From Xanthomonas hortorum (GTDB taxonomy: Bacteria; Pseudomonadota; Gammaproteobacteria; Xanthomonadales; Xanthomonadaceae), in contig NZ_CP101417.1 in the NCBI RefSeq assembly GCF_024339125.1, positions 1,922,001 through 1,986,000 on the forward strand: a DNA stretch of 64,000 nt, given 5' to 3'. The notes below the pieces were generated by a model. That model did not search any database, was not told the origin of the DNA, and saw only the letters and a list, made by a program, of their open reading frames with translations. Both the position numbers and the translations under genes were made by a program. This document shows, one piece after another, positions 16,426 through 24,837 of the stretch (position 1 is the stretch's first letter; every line of letters begins with the position of its first letter).

Positions 16426-17313
16426 TCAGCGCTGCAGGATGGCGCGCAACGCCGCTTCCAGGCCTGGGTACTGGAAGCGGAAGCCGGCTGCGAGCGCACG
16501 CTGCGGCAGCACCCGCTGGCTGATCAGCAGCAGCTCGGCCATTTCGCCGAAGCCCAGCCGCAGCAGGCCGGCGGGCAGCGCCAGCAGCGCCGGGCGGTGC
16601 AGCACCCGGGCCAGCGTGCGCGCGAACTCGGCGTTGGTGACCGGGGTCGGTGCGGTGGCGTTGTAGGCGCCGGCTTCGCCGTGCTCGAGCAGCCATAGCA
16701 GCAGCGCGACCATGTCGGCGCGGTGGATCCAGCTCATCCAGTGGCCGCCATTGCCGAACGGGCCGCCGCCGCCAAAGCGGAACGCCGGCAGCATGCGCGC
16801 CAGCGCGCCGCCATCGCGGTCGAGCACGATACCGGTGCGCACCCAGCTCACGCGCGGGCCCAGTGCGGCGATCTTGGCCGCTTCGGCCTCCCAGTCGCGA
16901 CACAACACGGCGGAAAAATCGTTGCCGGCGCTGTCTGCTTCGGTCAGCGCGGTGTCGCCACGTTCGCCGTAATAGCCCACCGCCGAGCCGGAGATCAGCA
17001 CGGACGGACGCTGCTCGGCCGGTTGCTGCGCGATCCAGGCCTGCAGTTGCCGGGTGATGCCCAGCCGCGATGCGCGAAATTGCTGCTTGCGTGCGTCGGT
17101 CCAGCGGCCGGCCGCCAGCGGCTCGCCGGCCAGGTTGATGACGGCATCGGCTTGCACGCCGTCCAGCGTCTCCACGGCGGTGATGCCGGGCAGGGTGCGG
17201 CTGGCGCGGCGGGGATCGCGCGTCAGTACGCTGACCTGATGCCCGGCGCGCAGCAGGGCCGGGCACAGTGCCTGGCCGATAAAGCCGGTGCCGCCGGTAA
17301 TGAGCAACTGCAT
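16426..17313 (-). CDS. TIGR01777-family epimerase-like oxidoreductase (YfcH/SULA group)
   Basis: 295-aa extended-SDR protein. The N-terminal Rossmann motif is TGGTGFIGQAL (residues 6-16), followed by INLAGEPLAAGRW, SGSAVGYYGERGD and the family-typical WMSWIHRADMV. The C-terminal DUF1731-like domain (about 245-295) ends RFQYPGLEAALRAIL. The usual catalytic Tyr region YYGERG is present. The family is related to the cell-division inhibitor SulA of cyanobacteria and to plant GC1, but its substrate is unknown. ATG 17313 chosen since the nucleotide-binding strand starts two residues in. Confidence 0.85.
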   Translation of the reverse strand: MQLLITGGTGFIGQALCPALLRAGHQVSVLTRDPRRASRTLPGITAVETLDGVQADAVINLAGEPLAAGRWTDARKQQFRASRLGITRQLQAWIAQQPAEQRPSVLISGSAVGYYGERGDTALTEADSAGNDFSAVLCRDWEAEAAKIAALGPRVSWVRTGIVLDRDGGALARMLPAFRFGGGGPFGNGGHWMSWIHRADMVALLLWLLEHGEAGAYNATAPTPVTNAEFARTLARVLHRPALLALPAGLLRLGFGEMAELLLISQRVLPQRALAAGFRFQYPGLEAALRAILQR

Positions 17314-17453
17314 GGTGGAGATTCCTGGGCCAAGGCGATGCGGCACGATAGGCCAGGGTGGACGGCAGTGGAGTGAAGTCGATGCCTTGCCGGTGCTGCG
17401 ATCGGATCACGGCGTGTTGCACCGAGGTGATCGCTTCGCGCAGCCCAAACGCA

Positions 17454-17478
17454 AACGCGCCGGACCAGCCGGCGCGTT
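17454..17478 (-). terminator. hairpin after the DUF4142 gene
   Basis: AACGCGCCGG (17454-17463) pairs with CCGGCGCGTT (17469-17478) around a 5-base loop, 27 bp downstream of the minus-strand gene ending at 17505. The stem is perfect. A weak T content follows on the minus strand. Confidence 0.6.
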
Positions 17479-17504
17479 GCGCGATCGTTAAAACAGCCGA
17501 GCGC

Positions 17505-18098
17505 TTACTTCGACGAAGACACCGCGTGGGCGCGCTCGAAGTGCGCCGACACCACGCGGCGGCTTTCTTCCAGATGCTGCTTGACCGCAGCGCTTTCGGC
17601 GGCGGGCAGCAGTTCGGAGTCGATGATCTTGATGGTGTCGCCATGGTCGATGACCATGGTGCGCATGAAGCCGTTGCGATATGCATCCTTGCCGTCGGGA
17701 AGGGTCAAGGTCTGCGACAGCGCATCAGCTGACGCCTTGCCCTTGGCGCGCATCGCATCGGCGCGCGCGCTGCCGGTGGCACCCAAGGCCTTGCACTTTT
17801 CGAGATTGGCTTCGTGGTCGTGCAGCATCTGCTTGGCGAATGCGTCGGTGGCGCCGCCCATGTCCTGCGCGATGGCCTGCTTGGCCAGCGCGATTTCGTT
17901 TTCATCCAGCGCCGCCAGCACGCCCAGCACCGCGCCATCGCCCTTGGCCAATTCGGCTGCGCCGGTGCCGCTGACCGGTGCGGCAGTGGGTTCCGGCGAC
18001 ACCGCCGGTGCGGTGCGCGAGGCATCGCCGCCGGGGCGATCACATGCGGTAAGCGTCAGCATGGCGAACAACGAGGTAGCAACAAGAAGGGATTTCAT
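17505..18098 (-). CDS. DUF4142 domain lipoprotein
   Basis: 197-aa protein with lipoprotein signal (MLTLTACDRP, lipidated Cys 19) and a low-complexity linker (about 25-45). The helical DUF4142 domain has LAALDENEIALAKQAI, FAKQMLHDHEANL, FMRTMVIDHGDTIKII and HLEESRRVVSAHFERA. The paired His residues (HDHE, DHGD) recall a ferritin-like four-helix arrangement. The family is found in periplasms of proteobacteria and is often stress-induced, but its biochemistry is unknown. A hairpin follows the gene. Confidence 0.8.
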   Translation of the reverse strand: MKSLLVATSLFAMLTLTACDRPGGDASRTAPAVSPEPTAAPVSGTGAAELAKGDGAVLGVLAALDENEIALAKQAIAQDMGGATDAFAKQMLHDHEANLEKCKALGATGSARADAMRAKGKASADALSQTLTLPDGKDAYRNGFMRTMVIDHGDTIKIIDSELLPAAESAAVKQHLEESRRVVSAHFERAHAVSSSK

Positions 18099-18152
18099 GG
18101 ACGTCCTGAGCGTTGAAGAAACCGCCGGCAGGTGCCGACGGCAAAATGCAAA

Positions 18153-18171
18153 GGAGCCGCTGTGCGGCTCC
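18153..18171 (-). terminator. intrinsic terminator of the 18463-18197 gene
   Basis: Perfect 8-bp stem GGAGCCGC/GCGGCTCC with a 3-base loop. Read on the minus strand it is followed by TTTGCATTTT. It lies 26 bp beyond the stop of the small gene ending at 18197. Confidence 0.75.
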
Positions 18172-18196
18172 GATAATGCGCGGGGGAGTTATGCAC

Positions 18197-18463
18197 TCAC
18201 GCCCACTGGGTCTGGGCTACCGACCCGAGGCCCATCGGCCTGGCCGGTGCATGCACTGCGTCCTGCGCGCTGCGACAGATACGCGTCATGCGTGCGGTGC
18301 GTTCGCGAATCACTGCGTGTTCGCTGGCCGGCGCACTGCCCAACAGACTGGCCACATGAAAGCCAAGGATGTCCTCCGCGCGGTCGCCCTGGTCGCTGAC
18401 GATGTGCGGTACCAACCGCTCCAATCGTTCCAGCTCCTGCTGCACTTGATACGGGGTTTTCAT
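18197..18463 (-). CDS. small soluble protein, unknown function
   Basis: 88-aa ORF with ribosome site GGAGA 6 bases before ATG 18463. The sequence is helical and charged (VQQELERLERLVPHIV) with RERTARMTRICRSAQDAV in the second half. No transmembrane segment or signal peptide. No family recognised. It lies downstream of another small gene (18788-18507) on the same strand and is followed by an intrinsic terminator, so the two probably form a short operon. Confidence 0.65.
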   Translation of the reverse strand: MKTPYQVQQELERLERLVPHIVSDQGDRAEDILGFHVASLLGSAPASEHAVIRERTARMTRICRSAQDAVHAPARPMGLGSVAQTQWA

Positions 18464-18506
18464 GACGTTCTCCAATGAATAACGGGTCCTGCTGACATTG
18501 ACGTAC

Positions 18507-18788
18507 TCAACTATTGCGCATGCCCAGACGCTGCCAGCAATCGGTGGCCAACTGCTCGTAATTGGACTGGGTGTTGGATGAAATGAAGTGATGTTCCAGG
18601 CGGTCGCGAAACAATCGCAGACGCTCCTGATCACTTGAACGCGGTGCCTGCAGATAGATATCGCAGGCCATTTTCACCACCGGTGACAACTCGCTGAACT
18701 TGCCTGCACCAAGGTTGCCCTGGGCATGCCGCGCTTGCCAATGCGCGATTTCGGCTTGTACATCGATAACGGAGGGGTCTCTGCTCAT
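18507..18788 (-). CDS. small soluble protein, unknown function
   Basis: 93-aa ORF beginning MSRDPSVIDVQ and ending RLGMRNS, mixed helical composition, no membrane segment. The stretch SSDQERLRLFRDRLEHHFIS is strongly helical. It is probably co-transcribed with the 88-aa gene 43 bp downstream. No family recognised and no catalytic motif visible. Codon use and a continuous frame between a likely promoter region and the next gene support a real CDS. Confidence 0.6.
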   Translation of the reverse strand: MSRDPSVIDVQAEIAHWQARHAQGNLGAGKFSELSPVVKMACDIYLQAPRSSDQERLRLFRDRLEHHFISSNTQSNYEQLATDCWQRLGMRNS

Positions 18789-19174
18789 GACTTCGGGTGG
18801 TCCGGGTTAAACAAACTTGACGTGCAGGGTAACTGCGGGTATGTCAACGAATGATCATCGAACGCGACCATTGGCTCTTCGTGCGGCCGTATTGCCTTAA
18901 TTGGTCAGCGTGTTCATAGATCTCTACACGCTGCATATGCACTGCGGCCGACCTGCGAATTCCAGCGTCGACGGCAGCGACCACATTCGGCTCGTGCACC
19001 GGCCTGTATCACTTTGAGCGGATCGAGCGCCGCGCAAACGAGCACAGTGCAAAGATGAATACGATAAATTGCGCTAGAAACAGCCGTGTTTTACGGAAGA
19101 TTCTGAACCGCTCTACACCTGTGTAACGTCTGATCCGTAAGCTCTGCAGTGACGTAATGGAGAGAGCACCTAGG
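18789..19174. other. intergenic region between divergent genes
   Basis: About 385 bases separating the minus-strand small genes from plus-strand genes. The stretch 19040-19140 is less GC-rich than its surroundings and is the best place for promoters. No hairpin repeat, tRNA or longer ORF was recognised. Confidence 0.5.
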
Positions 19175-19339
19175 ATGCAGGAGAGCGAAAGCAGTCGCAG
19201 CAAGCCGCAGCACGCCAGCGGCACATCGGAAGCACGCGTGTGGTGGCATGCCTTGTTGGAGTTGCGTGGCGGGCGCGTCGCCATCAGCCTAGTCGTGGTG
19301 CTTGTGATTGTGCTCGGGGTCTACCTGGTACTGAAGTGA
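19175..19339 (+). CDS. small C-terminally anchored membrane protein
   Basis: 54-aa ORF: hydrophilic N-terminal 30 residues (SESSRSKPQHASGTSEA), then one transmembrane helix (AISLVVVLVIVLGVYLVLK) ending at the C-terminus, so a tail-anchored topology. ATG 19175 is preferred to in-frame ATG 19157 because GGAGAGAG lies 8-10 bases before it. No family recognised. It lies 98 bp before the DUF3182 gene on the same strand and may be its operon leader. Confidence 0.5.
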   Translation: MQESESSRSKPQHASGTSEARVWWHALLELRGGRVAISLVVVLVIVLGVYLVLK

Positions 19340-19437
19340 AACGCTAGCGCAACCCGCGTGCGCTAACGCATTGCAGGTTTCAGGTGCGCGATTAGAGCCA
19401 GAACGATCAAGCGGCCGAGCGCCGCGAGGGGAACGTG

Positions 19438-20523
19438 ATGGCACACAAGCAGTATCGGCAGGTGCTGGGGCACGTCACGCGTCTGGTGCCCGAACACGGC
19501 CATGAGCGGATCACGCATGCGTGGGTGTGCAGCGAAATTGAACGCTTGCTGGGCGCGCATGATGCAACAGCGGTCGCTGATGATGCCGCAGTCTTCCATG
19601 TGCCCGACGAGACCCTGACCACCGAGCAGGCGCATTGCTTGGGAATCGACGACAACGGCGATCTGCTGGGTGGCATCGTGCCGCACGCGTTTCTGGCGAC
19701 CAAGGTGATTGGTCATCCGCTGATCGCCGACGATGCGGCCAGCATCCCTGGTTGGAATCAGGCGCTAGCCACCGCGCTGATCCCGGCCACGCTACCAGGC
19801 TACACGGTGTTTTCGCGTGCCGATGCCGAGCAGGCGCTGGATGCATTGCTGGCAGGCGGAGGGGTGCGACTCAAGCTGCCGACCGGCGTCGGTGGCAATG
19901 GTCAATGGCGCATCGCCAATGCCGCGCAGTTGGCAGATGCACTGGACAGCCTGCCTGACTGCTATCTTGCGACGCACGGCGCCGTGCTGGAGCGCAACGT
20001 CCTGCATGCAGTCACGCATAGCGTTGGCGAGTTGTGTGTTGCCGGAATTCAGATCGCCTATTTCGGCACGCAATGCAACGTGCGCAACGCGCAGGATGAC
20101 GAGGTCTATGGCGGCTCGTCGCTGCAGGTGTATCGCGGATCGCTCGAAGCGCTGGCCGCCACCGCGCTGTCGGCATTGCAGAAACACGTAGTTGAACAGG
20201 CCTGCAGATACGATCGATTCATCACCGCCGCCTATCCTGAGTTGCACATCTCGCGCCGCAATTACGATGTGGTCAGCGGTGAAGATGCGCAGGCTGGGCT
20301 GATCTGCGGCGTGCTGGAGCAATCCTGGCGGGTCGGTGGCGCCACCCCGGCCGAGCTCGCTGCAATCGCCCGCTTTCAGCAAGACCCGGCACTGCAATGG
20401 GTGACAGCATCCACGCATGAGATCTATCAGGGCGAACCGCCGGCCGATGCGCAGATCTACTACCGCGCCGAGCATGCCGGGCCAGGTCCGCGCTACAAAT
20501 ACAGGAGGGTATCCAGCACCTAA
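19438..20523 (+). CDS. DUF3182 family protein, possible ATP-grasp enzyme
   Basis: 361-aa cytoplasmic protein of the DUF3182 family. Central features resemble an ATP-grasp fold: a lysine followed by a glycine-rich loop ([13 protein letters not shown]), an acidic strand [18 protein letters not shown], and an Asn/Arg-bearing strand ISRRNYDVV followed by [17 protein letters not shown]. An ATP-dependent ligase role is therefore plausible but unproven. GAGGGGAA at 19426-19433 precedes ATG 19438; a GTG three bases earlier is the alternative. Its TAA overlaps the ATG of the downstream hydrolase (TAATG, 20521-20525), so the two are translationally coupled. Confidence 0.75.
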   Translation: MAHKQYRQVLGHVTRLVPEHGHERITHAWVCSEIERLLGAHDATAVADDAAVFHVPDETLTTEQAHCLGIDDNGDLLGGIVPHAFLATKVIGHPLIADDAASIPGWNQALATALIPATLPGYTVFSRADAEQALDALLAGGGVRLKLPTGVGGNGQWRIANAAQLADALDSLPDCYLATHGAVLERNVLHAVTHSVGELCVAGIQIAYFGTQCNVRNAQDDEVYGGSSLQVYRGSLEALAATALSALQKHVVEQACRYDRFITAAYPELHISRRNYDVVSGEDAQAGLICGVLEQSWRVGGATPAELAAIARFQQDPALQWVTASTHEIYQGEPPADAQIYYRAEHAGPGPRYKYRRVSST

Positions 20524-21389
20524 TGGAAGCCAAACTTTCCAGCATCCAAATTCCTGTCGACCAGGACGCGCTCAGCGGCACCTTGCTCACGCCGTCTGGC
20601 ATGCCGGCCGTGTTGTTCGTGCACGGCTGGGGTGGCAGCCAGCACCACAATCTGCTGCGCGCGCGCGAGGCGGTGGGCCTGGGCTGTATCTGCATGACCT
20701 TCGACCTGCGTGGTCACGAAGGCTACGCATCGATGCGCCAGACAGTGACGCGTGCGCAGAACCTGGACGACATCAAGGCCGCCTACGATCAGCTCGCGCA
20801 TCTGCCGTATGTGGATGCGCAGTCGATCGCCGTGGTTGGGCTGAGCTATGGCGGTTATCTGTCTGCACTGCTGACGCGCGAGCGCCCGGTGGAATGGCTG
20901 GCATTGCGCTCGCCTGCACTCTACAAGGACGAACATTGGGACCACCCCAAGGTCAGCCTCAATGCCGATCCGGAGTTGATGGACTACCGCCAGCGCACGC
21001 TGACGCCCGATGACAACATCGCCCTGGCCGCCTGCGCGCAGTACAAGGGCGATGTGCTGCTGGTGGAAGCAGAAAACGATGTCATCGTGCCGCACCCGGT
21101 GTTGCGCAATTACGCCGATGCCTTCGTCAATGCGCGCTCGCTGAGTACGCGGGTGATTGCCGGCGCCGACCATGCCTTGAGCGTCAAGGAGCATCAACAG
21201 CATTACACGCGCGCATTGATCGACTGGTTGACCGAAAAGGTTGTCGGGCGTCGGATCGCGTTGGCCAAGGAAGTGGTGGCCGCACGCAAGCAGCTGCTCA
21301 AGGAGCAGGGCGACGCGGTGTCGTCTTCGGGGCAGGGCGCGCGTGAGTTTCTCGGCGATATCCGGGCAGTGGAAAAGACCTCCGGTTGA
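20523..21389 (+). CDS. alpha/beta hydrolase (dienelactone-hydrolase-like)
   Basis: 288-aa cytoplasmic alpha/beta hydrolase. The oxyanion-hole motif is FVHGWGGSQ; the nucleophile Ser lies in [10 protein letters not shown]; the acid is the Asp in [10 protein letters not shown]; and the catalytic His lies in AGADHALS. The C-terminal 40 residues ([16 protein letters not shown]) form an extra charged helix. It is translationally coupled to the DUF3182 gene, so it probably acts on the product of that putative ligase. An intrinsic terminator at 21446-21474 closes the operon. Confidence 0.85.
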   Translation: MEAKLSSIQIPVDQDALSGTLLTPSGMPAVLFVHGWGGSQHHNLLRAREAVGLGCICMTFDLRGHEGYASMRQTVTRAQNLDDIKAAYDQLAHLPYVDAQSIAVVGLSYGGYLSALLTRERPVEWLALRSPALYKDEHWDHPKVSLNADPELMDYRQRTLTPDDNIALAACAQYKGDVLLVEAENDVIVPHPVLRNYADAFVNARSLSTRVIAGADHALSVKEHQQHYTRALIDWLTEKVVGRRIALAKEVVAARKQLLKEQGDAVSSSGQGAREFLGDIRAVEKTSG

Positions 21390-21445
21390 TCTGGCGCAGT
21401 GGCTAATCACGCCATGTTCAATCATCACGAACGCGCGGCAAAAAA

Positions 21446-21474
21446 AACGGGCCACTGGGCCCGTTCTTTTTATT
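21446..21474 (+). terminator. intrinsic terminator, possibly bidirectional
   Basis: AACGGGCC pairs with GGCCCGTT (21446-21465, 4-base loop) and is followed by CTTTTTATT. An A-run on the 5' side lets it also serve the minus-strand gene that ends at 21517. Confidence 0.85.
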
Positions 21475-21516
21475 ACGCTCTCGCTTTCACTGCAGTGAAG
21501 CGCTGGATCGAGACGG

Positions 21517-22338
21517 CTACACGCGTGGATCGGTCGGGTTACGACGTGCGGCTTCGTCGTGATGCTCGGAGTCGAATGCCTCGCGCACGGCATGCTTGGC
21601 CTTTTCCCAGCTCAGACGCGAGTTGGACTTGAAGCGGTCCCAGCCATCGCCCAGGTCGCGTTCCAGATGGTCGTCCCACTGGCGGCCGGCGTGCTGCTGG
21701 CGTGCCTGCATGCCGTAGCGATACGCCGGGCGATAATCGTCGTACGAATAGTCGGCATCGCGATAACCTGCGCTGTCGAAGCGACCTTCGTAGTGGGTGT
21801 CGCCATCGCGATACACGCTGTGCGTGCGATCGGCGCGCTCCCAGGCATCGCGTGCAGCCAGACGTGCATCGTCCCACTCCAGACGCGATTCGCCACGATT
21901 ACGTGGCCACTCGCCGGCCAGGGTCGCTTCGGTTTCTTCCCAGGTGCTGGTCGGACGCGTTTCGCGTGCCTGCAGACCGAACCCGTAAACCGTTGCGTAA
22001 TCGCGATCGTAATCGGTGCCTTCCTTGTAGTAAGGACGGTTCTGATGTTCCTGGCGCCAGTATTCGGATTCAACGGTCGGGTCCAGGCGTTCCGCCACGC
22101 CCTTGCCGGCCGCAGCGCCAGCAACAACACCGACTGCCGCACCGATCAAGGTGCCCAGCGGGCCGAACACGGTGCCGGCCAACGCACCTGCGGCAGCGCC
22201 GCCCGCGATGCCACCAACGCCCACGCCAACCGGATGCGATCCGGGTGCACCGGAGATCGGGTCACGATTCGAATCCTGTGCTTCTGCTGCGCGTTCCTGC
22301 TTATCCAGCTTGTCTAGATTGCTGTCGTGATTGGTCAT
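21517..22338 (-). CDS. glycine-zipper protein with an internal duplication
   Basis: 273-aa protein. Residues 1-35 are hydrophilic. Residues about 36-80 are a glycine zipper (VGVGGIAGGAAAGALAG and VGVVAGAAAGKG), which can insert into membranes. The rest contains two copies of one acidic/aromatic module: about 105-165 (YATVYGFGLQARE ... WDDARLAARDAWE) and about 195-255 (YRPAYRYGMQARQ ... SWEKAKHAVREAFD). Several Tyr/Asp repeats lie between them (YRDADYSYDDY). ATG 22338 is preceded by CCGGAGA. No enzymatic motif is seen. Proteins of this type occur in stress-induced envelopes; function unknown. Confidence 0.75.
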   Translation of the reverse strand: MTNHDSNLDKLDKQERAAEAQDSNRDPISGAPGSHPVGVGVGGIAGGAAAGALAGTVFGPLGTLIGAAVGVVAGAAAGKGVAERLDPTVESEYWRQEHQNRPYYKEGTDYDRDYATVYGFGLQARETRPTSTWEETEATLAGEWPRNRGESRLEWDDARLAARDAWERADRTHSVYRDGDTHYEGRFDSAGYRDADYSYDDYRPAYRYGMQARQQHAGRQWDDHLERDLGDGWDRFKSNSRLSWEKAKHAVREAFDSEHHDEAARRNPTDPRV

Positions 22339-22645
22339 GTCGTCTCCGGCTGTCTGGTGGATGCGGTCTGTGGATACAGATCGCCAACGTGGCGCCACCA
22401 TGGCCATGCAGGAGTGAAACGCGTGTGCGTAGATGTGAGCATCATCGCGACATGCCTGAACTGTGCACGAGTGCAGTGCGGATGAGGTCGGTGACATACA
22501 GCTGCAACATTTTCCCGCGGAAATTAAGAGGCATGCGCGGGTTTTTTGCTTTCTCCCTTGATGACAGCAATGGCGTCTACAGACGACCTCAATCAAGTTT
22601 TCGAGCCGACAACTTGGATATCTCCAAGCCGCGTTGGCAGAGGGC

Positions 22646-22729
22646 GCGGTGCCTTCAACGCTAGTGGGACACGCCGTGAATCCATCCATGCCGCCAAAGA
22701 GTCCTGCAAGCGATGAGGACACCGCATCA
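22646..22729 (+). repeat. type B palindromic repeat, copy 1 (degenerate)
   Basis: Bounded by GCGGTG (22646-22651) and its inverted complement CACCGC (22720-22725). Internal GGGACACGCCGTGAATCC and CCATGCCGCC match the copy at 28423-28529, but the left arm of the central hairpin is missing here. Confidence 0.7.
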
Positions 22730-22766
22730 GGAAGTTTGCGGATCGCTTTGTTGAAAAAAATGCCCA

Positions 22767-22922
22767 CCGACCATCTCGACTGGTCCTTGCTGGCCTACCG
22801 TCGCGGGACCTTACGCGGCATGGATGCCGCGTAAGAGCCTACACGGACGTACTTGCGGCGTGTCCCGCGATGGTAGGCCGGCAAGGGCCCTGCAGAAAAG
22901 CGAAAGATCAACCGCTCTACAA
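22767..22922 (+). repeat. type A palindromic repeat, copy 2
   Basis: Near-identical to 28659-28826. Starts CCGACCATCTCGACTGGTCC, contains the 12-bp stem CTTACGCGGCAT/ATGCCGCGTAAG and outer inverted arms GTCGCGGGAC/GTCCCGCGAT, and ends ACCGCTCTACAA, the complement of the TTGTAGAGC that opens copy 1. Confidence 0.9.
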
Positions 22923-23010
22923 TTGATCTATCCGCGCCATCCAACCACTCCAGGACAACCCAGATTTCGAGTCGCTGCGTCGTTCTTAGAGGCGACAGCA
23001 CACGCACACT

Positions 23011-23658
23011 TCAACCGCCGTGCGTACCCAGCGTGCGTGCGCCGGTCAGGATCATGCGCAGCATCTGCGAGATCTGTTCGACCAGTTCGGGATCTTTTTC
23101 CGGCGGCGAATCCATCGCCACTGCGCCCATCGCAAATACCAGCCGGGTGATCGCCTTGGACACCAGTGCCGGTGCGTGCAGCTTGGCGTTGTCGGCGGCG
23201 GCCAGGCGGATCAGGTCCACGCGCAGCTCGTCTTCGAAATAGCTGAGCTCGCGCTCCACTGCCTGCTTGAACGCATCCGAGCCCACTGCACCTTCGCGCA
23301 GCAGCACGTGCAGCAATTTGTCGTCGGCACGCAGCTGTTCCATGAAGGCCTCGACCGACACGCGGATCACGCTGCGGTCGGTGGAGGTGGCGCGTTGGCG
23401 GGCCTGGCCGATGATGGTGCGCAACGAGCGCCCGGCCAGATCGATCAAGGCCACGGCGAGCTCGTCCATGTCGCGGAACTGGCGATAGAAGCTGTTGGGC
23501 GCGATGCCGGCTTCGCGTGCCACCTCGCGCAGGCTCAGCGTGGACAGGCTGCGGTGCGGGCCGATCAGCGACAGCGCGGCGGCGATCAGATCCTCGCGTG
23601 AAATCGCCGGCTTGCGTGACGGCGGCGCGTCGTGGGAAGGCAGGGCGATGGAGGTCAT
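23011..23658 (-). CDS. fabR: TetR-family repressor, FabR-like
   Basis: 215-aa regulator. The N-terminal helix-turn-helix (about residues 20-65) has AALSLIGPHRSLSTLSLREVAREAGIA and the recognition stretch PNSFYRQFRDMDELA, very like FabR, which represses unsaturated fatty acid genes in E. coli with acyl-CoA/acyl-ACP as effectors. The ligand domain is about 75-215. It is divergent from a ferredoxin reductase/acyl desaturase operon 94 bp away. The gap contains TATACA-AC-TGTATA, whose TACA-N2-TGTA core matches the FabR operator core as I recall it, so direct control of the desaturase is likely. An RBS, GGAGG, lies close to the start. Confidence 0.85.
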   Translation of the reverse strand: MTSIALPSHDAPPSRKPAISREDLIAAALSLIGPHRSLSTLSLREVAREAGIAPNSFYRQFRDMDELAVALIDLAGRSLRTIIGQARQRATSTDRSVIRVSVEAFMEQLRADDKLLHVLLREGAVGSDAFKQAVERELSYFEDELRVDLIRLAAADNAKLHAPALVSKAITRLVFAMGAVAMDSPPEKDPELVEQISQMLRMILTGARTLGTHGG

Positions 23659-23704
23659 GAGGCTGCGGCCGGTCGTGGGGATGAATCATAGCCCCTTCGG
23701 CCGA

Positions 23705-23718
23705 TATACAACTGTATA
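23705..23718. promoter_or_regulatory. FabR-like operator in the desaturase promoter
   Basis: Perfect inverted repeat TATACA-AC-TGTATA between the divergent TetR gene and the reductase gene. A possible -10 element TATAGT lies at 23739-23744, so the palindrome overlaps the expected -35 position. That is a good location for repression. The operator identity is inferred from the sequence core and the adjacent regulator. Confidence 0.65.
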
Positions 23719-23751
23719 CACGTCTGTGCATGCATGCGTATAGTGCAATCC

Positions 23752-24828
23752 ATGAACCTGGCATCTGACCCCAAGTCCAAGTCCCCGTTGCCGACGCGTT
23801 TGGCGCGCCGGCTGGTGTCGCCGCAGTTGTTCGACTTCTGGGCAACCCGGCTCAACCCCTTGTGGACTCTGGAGCGGCCGATGGCCCGCCTGGTCGCGCG
23901 CACCGCGGCCAGCCGTGATGCGGTGACCCTGGTGTTGCAACCCAATGGCCACTGGCAGGGCCTGCAGGCCGGCCAGCACGTGAGCCTGGGCGTGGAGATC
24001 GACGGCCGCCGGCTGCTGCGCAGCTACAGCCCGACCGTGCTGGCCGATGGCCGCCTGGCGATCACCGTCAAGGCGATCGAGGGCGGTCTGGTGAGTCGCT
24101 ACCTGGCAACCGATGCGGCCATCGGCACGGTGGTCTCGCTGGAGCCGGCCTTCGGCGACATGCTGCTGCCGACCATGCCCACCCCTTTGTTGCTGCTGGC
24201 CGCCGGCTCGGGCATTACCCCGATGCGCGCGCTGCTGCAGGCCGCCGCGCAGGCGGGCATGCCGATGGATGTGGACCTGCTGTACTGGGTGCGCCAGCGC
24301 GACGAAGCCTGTTTTGTCGAAGAATTCGAAGCGCTGGCGGCCGCGCATCCGCGCCTGCGCGTGCGCGTGCTGACCACCCGCGAAGGCGAAGCGCCGGCTG
24401 CGCGCGTGGATACCTATCCGTTGGAGCAGATCGCCGATCTCTCCAGCCGTCACGTCATGGTCTGCGGCCCTGGCGGTTTTGTGCAGGCAGCGCGCGAGCG
24501 CTTGCAGGGGCACGTGGCCGCGTTCCAGGCCGAAGCCTTCAGCGTCCCGACGCTGGACGATGGCGAGGCCGGTGAGGTGCAGGTGCAGCTGTCACGCAGC
24601 GGCCGTACGCTCACCCTGCCGCGCGGCCAGTCGCTGCTGGAAGGGCTGGAAGCGCAAGGCCTGCGGCCGAAACACGGCTGCCGCATGGGCATCTGCAACA
24701 GCTGCGCCTGCGCGCGCCAGTCCGGCACCACGCGTCACCTGTTGACCGGTGAGCGCAGCAACGAACCCACCGCACAGGTGCGCCTGTGCATCAGTGCCCC
24801 GAGCACTGACCTGATCCTGGATCTGTAA
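23752..24828 (+). CDS. ferredoxin reductase, electron donor to the acyl desaturase
   Basis: 358-aa fusion of a flavin/NAD(P)H reductase and a plant-type 2Fe-2S ferredoxin. Residues about 45-150 form the FAD-binding barrel (RSYSP FAD motif); about 150-255 the NAD(P) domain (AAGSGITPMRALLQ, MVCGPGGFV); about 270-358 the ferredoxin, with cysteines in HGCRMGICNSC and a distal Cys in VRLCIS. It passes NAD(P)H electrons to the di-iron desaturase encoded 9 bp downstream. ATG 23752 has no ribosome site, and a possible -10 (TATAGT, 23739) ends 7 bases upstream, so the mRNA may be leaderless. An upstream in-frame ATG at 23734 is less likely. Same operon as 24838. Confidence 0.9.
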   Translation: MNLASDPKSKSPLPTRLARRLVSPQLFDFWATRLNPLWTLERPMARLVARTAASRDAVTLVLQPNGHWQGLQAGQHVSLGVEIDGRRLLRSYSPTVLADGRLAITVKAIEGGLVSRYLATDAAIGTVVSLEPAFGDMLLPTMPTPLLLLAAGSGITPMRALLQAAAQAGMPMDVDLLYWVRQRDEACFVEEFEALAAAHPRLRVRVLTTREGEAPAARVDTYPLEQIADLSSRHVMVCGPGGFVQAARERLQGHVAAFQAEAFSVPTLDDGEAGEVQVQLSRSGRTLTLPRGQSLLEGLEAQGLRPKHGCRMGICNSCACARQSGTTRHLLTGERSNEPTAQVRLCISAPSTDLILDL

Positions 24829-24837
24829 GGAATCTTC

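Larger units (their letters stand above)
22339..23010. other. intergenic region with a composite repeat island
   Basis: About 670 bases between two minus-strand genes. 22339-22645 has no gene; it includes a GCGGAAATTAAGAGG stretch and presumably the promoter for the glycine-zipper gene. Then follow the type B repeat (22646-22729) and the type A repeat (22767-22922). 22923-23010 is the tail behind the TetR gene. Confidence 0.6.

Noticed and set aside
22646-22922. complete insertion sequence at the repeat island
   Set aside because: No transposase gene and no target duplication could be identified; treated as REP/MITE-like.
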